From an uncultured Actinomycetes bacterium (GTDB taxonomy: Bacteria > Actinomycetota > Thermoleophilia > Miltoncostaeales > Miltoncostaeaceae): DNA of 10,024 nt. Within the stretch, counting starts at the first letter, position 1, and the number at the start of each line of letters is the position of its first letter. A program made the translations under genes and the position numbers. The DNA lies in the NCBI GenBank assembly GCA_903866425.1, contig CAIPNN010000292.1, forward strand, positions 1-10,024, in the 5' to 3' direction. Shown here in pieces: positions 7,002 to 10,024 of this stretch. The notes under the pieces were generated by a model. The model was not told the DNA's origin. It did no database searches and worked only from the letters and a program-made list of their open reading frames with translations.

Positions 7002-8564
7002 TCAGTCCACGTCCGCGTCGATCGATATCCAGAACGTGCGCTCCACCATGAGCCGGGCACCGCGGCGGCGGCGCAGGCGATCGAGCGCCCCGAGGCCGTC
7101 GATATCGGCGGCAACGAGCACATCGGCTTTGCCGAACAACGAGGTGACGACCTTCAGCCCGTGCTCCTCGGCCATTGCCTGGGCCTGCTCGGGGGTGACA
7201 GCGACACCGCCGACCGTGCTCATGAGCGGCCAGCAGAACCGTGCGGTGGTGCCCTCCGGCAGGTGGCTCACCGCGATTCCCATGAGTTCGACGGTGTCGC
7301 CCATGTCAATGAGCTCATCCACGTGCTCCACGGTGAGGCCAAGCAGGGTGCCGACGCGCTCGAGGTCGCTCCGCTCAGCCGCACTGATCTCGCCATCGCG
7401 CAGCGCATGCGACACGTGATCGGCCATGAAGAACCCGGCAAGGCGCTCGGTGCGGGCGCGTGACAGGCCCAGCGTCTCAGCCAGACGGTTCAGTTCCTCA
7501 ACCTCATGCTGATCGATGCGGCGGTCATCGAGCGCCTCGCTGAGCACAGCCACCCACTGCCGATCGGCATCAGTGAGCACGCGGGCGTCGTCTGCATGAT
7601 CGTGCGCCCCAGCGACAGACGCCGTGAGGTCGAGGGGCACACCCATTCCGCGCACGATGCTGTCGGACTGCGCATTGCGGAACACGATCCACAGGCCGCC
7701 GCACACCATGGCCAAGCCGATCCAGAGCTTGAGTGACGGAGTCTCACCGAGTGCCGGCCACGCAGTGAGCACACCCACAACCGGAACCAGCAGGAACCAC
7801 GAGGACACCGTTGAGGCGCCGCCGCGCGCCAGGGCCAGATAGAAGAACGCAAACGGCAATGCCGAGCCAACGATGGCGATGAAGAGTATGAGGCCGATCT
7901 CCTCAAGACCCATGGCGGTGGGCTCACCCTCAAACAGCACCGACAGCAGCACGAGCACCGGGCCGCCGACGATCATCTGCCAACCGGCGATCGCCACCGG
8001 CTCGCCACCGTGGCGGATGCGCTTGGCAACGGCCACCGTGCCCACGGCCCATGCGATTGCGCCACCGATCACCACCACCGAGATCGGGTCGAGGTCCGGT
8101 GGCCACAGGGGGCCCTTCCACGCCACCACCACGGCACCAAGCAACCCAATGGCCATGCCCAACCACTGGCGGCCAGACATCGACTCGCCCAGCACCAGCA
8201 CGGCAAGAACGGCAACAAACAGGGGGTCGGTGTTCTGAAGCACCGACGTGAGGCCCGCGCCGCCGTAGGCGATACCGATGTACGACGCGCCGTACAACAC
8301 AACCGACTGCGTCGCAGCCAGAATGAACACAACGCTCCACGAGCAGCCGGGCAGAAACGGCCGCCGCAGTGCGACAAGAGCGATGAGCAGGACCGCACCC
8401 GCAATGGCGACACGGGTGCCCGCAGCAAACAGCGGTGGCCACGACTCCACGAGCCATGCAGAGGGCACGTACACAAGGCCCCATCCGAGCACCGCGCCAA
8501 GGCCGAGCACAGCGATGATGACGTGCGCGCTGCGCTTGGGGGTGTCGGGGGCGGTCGTGGACAT
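7002..8564 (-). CDS. EamA/DMT-family transporter fused to a TerB-like and BRCT-like C-terminal region
   Basis: With the ATG at 8564 the protein has 520 residues. Residues 15-297 are a complete drug/metabolite transporter made of two EamA repeats, about ten membrane helices, with YVPSAWLVESWPPLFAAGTR, NTDPLFVAVL, AWKGPLWPP, PVAIAGWQM and LLVPVVGVLTAWPALGE. A linker (298-330) leads to a helical region (331-420) with two similar units, DDRRIDQHEVEELNRLAETL and RDGEISAAERSDLERVGTLL, resembling TerB-like repeats. Residues 425-515 end in KVVTSLFGKADVLVAADIDG and GARLMVERTFW, resembling a BRCT domain. I associate this TerB-BRCT order with actinobacterial DnaQ-type exonucleases; that is from memory and unverified. 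Ten helices put the tail in the cytoplasm. The substrate is unknown. A GTG at 8651 is an alternative start, 6 bp from the upstream stop. ATG 8564 matches the start of the neighbouring paralogue; neither has a clear ribosome binding site. Confidence 0.85.
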   Translation of the reverse strand: MSTTAPDTPKRSAHVIIAVLGLGAVLGWGLVYVPSAWLVESWPPLFAAGTRVAIAGAVLLIALVALRRPFLPGCSWSVVFILAATQSVVLYGASYIGIAYGGAGLTSVLQNTDPLFVAVLAVLVLGESMSGRQWLGMAIGLLGAVVVAWKGPLWPPDLDPISVVVIGGAIAWAVGTVAVAKRIRHGGEPVAIAGWQMIVGGPVLVLLSVLFEGEPTAMGLEEIGLILFIAIVGSALPFAFFYLALARGGASTVSSWFLLVPVVGVLTAWPALGETPSLKLWIGLAMVCGGLWIVFRNAQSDSIVRGMGVPLDLTASVAGAHDHADDARVLTDADRQWVAVLSEALDDRRIDQHEVEELNRLAETLGLSRARTERLAGFFMADHVSHALRDGEISAAERSDLERVGTLLGLTVEHVDELIDMGDTVELMGIAVSHLPEGTTARFCWPLMSTVGGVAVTPEQAQAMAEEHGLKVVTSLFGKADVLVAADIDGLGALDRLRRRRGARLMVERTFWISIDADVD

Positions 8565-8657
8565 CGGGCGGCGCGACGGTACCAACAACGCCGGGCCGCG
8601 CTGGGCGATCTGTTGCACGGCATGCAGGTACCCCCACACGCTGCGCCCCACGAACGG

Positions 8658-9548
8658 CTACGCCCGGCGGGGAGCGAGCACCATCCAGAGGCCCCCGCAC
8701 ACCAGCGCCAGGCCGATCCAGAGACGCACCCCGGGGGTCTCGCCCAGAAGTGGCCATGCGGTGAGTACGCCGATCACCGGCACAAGGAAGAACCATGCCG
8801 AGACCTTTCCGGCATCCCCCCGCCCAAGCGCGACGTAGAACAGCGCAAAGGGCACCGCTGATCCGATGACACCGAGCAGCAGCACGATCCCCCACTGCCG
8901 TGCCCCGAGCGCACCGGGCGCCGACTCGAACACCAGGCCGAGCACCGCAAGAATGACCCCACCCAACAGCATCTGCCAGCCGGCAATGGCCACCGGTCGC
9001 GCCCGCGCCCGCACCTTTCCGGCCACCGCCACGGTTCCCACGGCCCAGGCGAGCGCACCGCCGATGACCAGCAGCGAGACCCACGACACCTGCGGGGGCC
9101 ACAATGGCCCCTTCCACACCACGAGGGCCGCGCCCATGAGCCCGACAGCAAGGCCCGCCCACTGCCGACGGCTCAGCCGCTCATTGAGAAACCAGGCGGC
9201 GAGTGCGGCCACGAAGAGGGGGTCGGTGTTGGCCAGCACGGCAGCAATACCGGCTCCCTCGTGGGCGATGCCGATGAACGTGGCGCCATAGAAGGCCACT
9301 GACTGGGTGAGGGCCAGCACCACGACAACCCATACCCCGGTTCCGGTGCCGATGGGCTGGCGAAGCGCCAGCAGGGCGATAATGAGCAGGGCGCCGCCGA
9401 CACCCAGCCGGGCTGCGGCAGCCATAAGCGGGGGCCAGTCCTCCACCAGCCAGGCGGACGGCACGTACGCGACGCCCCAGCAGAGCATCGAGATGACCGC
9501 GAGGTACGAGGCTGAATGCGGCTTGGCGATCCGGTCGGCGTTCGACAT
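8658..9548 (-). CDS. EamA/DMT-family transporter
   Basis: This 296-residue inner-membrane protein has the usual ten-helix, two-EamA-repeat layout of drug/metabolite exporters. It is a close paralogue of the transporter part of the next gene: YVPSAWLVEDWPPLMAA, NTDPLFVAAL, VVWKGPLWPP, IGGALAWAVGTVAVA, PVAIAGWQM, FFLVPVIGVLTAWPLLGETP and LVCGGLW recur almost unchanged, and by eye more than half of the residues agree. It stops right after the last helix (WMVLAPRRA) and has no extra domains. The ATG at 9548 is preferred over an upstream start at 9749 because an AAGGAAG-type ribosome binding site lies 10 nt before it and the additional 67 residues are not membrane-like. It is probably the first gene of the minus-strand operon. 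The substrate cannot be predicted; this family exports many amino acids and metabolites. Confidence 0.9.
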   Translation of the reverse strand: MSNADRIAKPHSASYLAVISMLCWGVAYVPSAWLVEDWPPLMAAAARLGVGGALLIIALLALRQPIGTGTGVWVVVVLALTQSVAFYGATFIGIAHEGAGIAAVLANTDPLFVAALAAWFLNERLSRRQWAGLAVGLMGAALVVWKGPLWPPQVSWVSLLVIGGALAWAVGTVAVAGKVRARARPVAIAGWQMLLGGVILAVLGLVFESAPGALGARQWGIVLLLGVIGSAVPFALFYVALGRGDAGKVSAWFFLVPVIGVLTAWPLLGETPGVRLWIGLALVCGGLWMVLAPRRA

Positions 9549-9558
9549 CAACCCAGCA

Positions 9559-9565
9559 CTTCCTT
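9559..9565 (-). promoter_or_regulatory. Ribosome binding site of the upstream EamA transporter
   Basis: The minus strand reads AAGGAAG with 10 nt to the ATG at 9548. It is the best Shine-Dalgarno match on this strand and decides the start codon. Most other genes in the cluster start inside or next to the preceding gene and lack a comparable site. Confidence 0.7.
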
Positions 9566-9617
9566 CCCCGTCCTTCGGAATTCGTGCCTGTGCGTCACCA
9601 GCGCAGCAGGCTTTGTA

Positions 9618-9648
9618 ATTATCCGCACGAGTGTCATGCAGCGGCCAA
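9618..9648 (-). promoter_or_regulatory. Possible promoter of the minus-strand operon
   Basis: The minus strand carries GATAAT (9618-9623) as a -10 candidate and TTGGCC (9643-9648) as a weak -35, with a 19-nt spacer. They lie about 70-100 nt upstream of the transporter ATG. The -10 is good, but the spacer is long and the -35 poor, so this is tentative. Confidence 0.3.
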
Positions 9649-9711
9649 GAACCCTTATGAATAAACGATAGTTGGCCATCACACCTCGGCCTGGGAACGT
9701 TCGCGGGGGCG

Positions 9712-9741
9712 TTGACGCGACGGAGGTACGTGACATATGCT
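9712..9741 (+). promoter_or_regulatory. Probable sigma-70-type promoter of the right-edge gene
   Basis: TTGACG (9712-9717), an 18-nt spacer and TATGCT (9736-9741) match a housekeeping promoter in the TTGAC / TAnnnT form common in actinobacteria. Transcription would start near 9748 and leave a leader of about 97 nt before the ATG at 9845. Assigned from sequence alone. Confidence 0.5.
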
Positions 9742-9829
9742 GCGTACATCCACCGGAGGCCACACCTTCAACCCCGGTTCGCCGGACAGGTGAAATCTCC
9801 GAGTGCTGCATCAACCCATTGACCATTTC

Positions 9830-9837
9830 AAGGGGGA
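9830..9837 (+). promoter_or_regulatory. Strong ribosome binding site of the right-edge gene
   Basis: AAGGGGGA lies 7 nt before the ATG at 9845. It is the strongest Shine-Dalgarno in the window and, with the promoter upstream, supports this as a genuine and well-translated start. Confidence 0.75.
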
Positions 9838-9844
9838 CGCCTTC

Positions 9845-10024
9845 ATGGCTGAGCAGTTCAGTGTTACTTACATCCCCGGTGCTGAGACCGGTGAGATCCC
9901 GCCCTCTCCCGTCGATCGTGACGAGAAGACGGCATTCATCTACAGCCTCGTTGACCCGATCTGGGACATCGACACGCTGCCGCTGACCTACACCAACTCG
10001 CGTTGGTCGGCATTCTTCTACCGT
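9845..10024 (+). CDS. N-terminal part of an unrecognised protein (3'-truncated by window edge)
   Basis: Sixty codons are open to the last base of the window. The peptide starts MAEQFSVTYIPGAETGEIPP and includes DPIWDIDTLPLTYTNSRW. There is no signal peptide or membrane segment in the visible part. It has its own promoter and a strong ribosome binding site, with a roughly 97-nt leader. Codons ending in T (GTT, ACT, GCT, GGT, CGT) are commoner than in the neighbouring genes, which may reflect high expression or a different origin, though 60 codons is a small sample. I do not recognise the family. The order of a tryptophan followed by LPLTYT vaguely recalls the N-terminus of serralysin-type (M10) secreted metalloproteases, but that is a weak resemblance and should not be used as an annotation. 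Confidence 0.75.
   Translation, partial: MAEQFSVTYIPGAETGEIPPSPVDRDEKTAFIYSLVDPIWDIDTLPLTYTNSRWSAFFYR

Larger units (their letters stand above)
9549..9844. other. Divergent intergenic region
   Basis: This is the gap between two divergently read genes. It includes a stretch notably richer in A and T than the rest of the window (about 9611-9672) and a candidate promoter on each strand. A 6-bp inverted repeat (GGCCAA 9643-9648, TTGGCC 9672-9677) flanks the AT-rich segment and could be an operator; its left half coincides with the possible minus-strand -35 box. The plus-strand leader contains a short CCGG-TTCG-CCGG hairpin (9774-9785). I see no RNA gene or recognisable riboswitch. Confidence 0.6.

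Noticed and set aside
6962..7123. Longer cofD start at an ATG at 7123
   Set aside because: The additional residues do not resemble CofD, and the start would overlap the upstream gene by about 120 bp. GTG at 6961 gives the normal family N-terminus.
7930..9162. 410-codon minus-strand open frame across the two transporters
   Set aside because: It spans the junction of two real genes in a different frame and yields a Gly/Arg/Cys-rich peptide without membrane helices.
9549..9749. Longer first-transporter start at 9749
   Set aside because: The 67 added residues look non-coding, cover the AT-rich promoter region and would skip the good ribosome binding site before 9548.
9749..9844. Riboswitch in the leader of the right-edge gene
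   Set aside because: Only a 4-bp CCGG-TTCG-CCGG hairpin was found. I could not fit c-di-AMP, cobalamin or other known aptamer consensus sequences.

Overview
The window is GC-rich, densely packed bacterial DNA carrying a nearly complete set of genes for the deazaflavin cofactor F420. The gene content, the FbiC-like linker in the CofH protein, the FprA-type reductase and the TerB/BRCT-like tail on one transporter fit a deep-branching actinobacterium best. Another F420-producing lineage such as Chloroflexota is not excluded, and no rRNA or other marker is present to settle it.

Layout. Positions 1-2936 (+) hold cofG, cut by the left edge, and cofH, overlapping by a GTGA junction; together they make the deazaflavin chromophore FO. 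Positions 2937-3166 separate two converging transcription units and hold a palindromic element: two inverted 72-nt copies of one hairpin repeat around a small central hairpin, with terminator-like hairpins next to both flanking stop codons. From 3167 to 9548 all genes lie on the minus strand. In transcription order they are a DMT/EamA-family exporter, a second EamA exporter carrying a TerB-like plus BRCT-like C-terminal extension, cofD, cofC, cofE, and an FprA/adrenodoxin-reductase-type ferredoxin-NADP+ reductase. The last four are joined by 1-4 bp overlaps and are almost certainly one operon. Positions 9549-9844 are a divergent promoter region. The first 60 codons of an unrecognised gene, with a good promoter and ribosome binding site, run off the right edge.

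How the genes fit together. CofG and CofH join tyrosine and 5-amino-6-ribitylaminouracil into FO. CofC activates a three-carbon phospho-acid with GTP, CofD transfers it to FO, and CofE adds the glutamate tail. The flavoprotein reductase could move electrons between NADPH and ferredoxin for the radical SAM enzymes or for other redox steps. The nitroreductase-like half of mycobacterial FbiB, which finishes F420 when phosphoenolpyruvate is the donor, is absent here.

The most notable features are the palindromic repeat pair, whose stems differ by mostly compensatory base changes while the apical 21 nt are identical; the transporter fused to a tail I associate with DnaQ-type exonucleases; and an approximately 200-residue N-terminal module of unknown function on CofH. 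No CRISPR array, tRNA, rRNA, insertion sequence or obvious defence system was seen.
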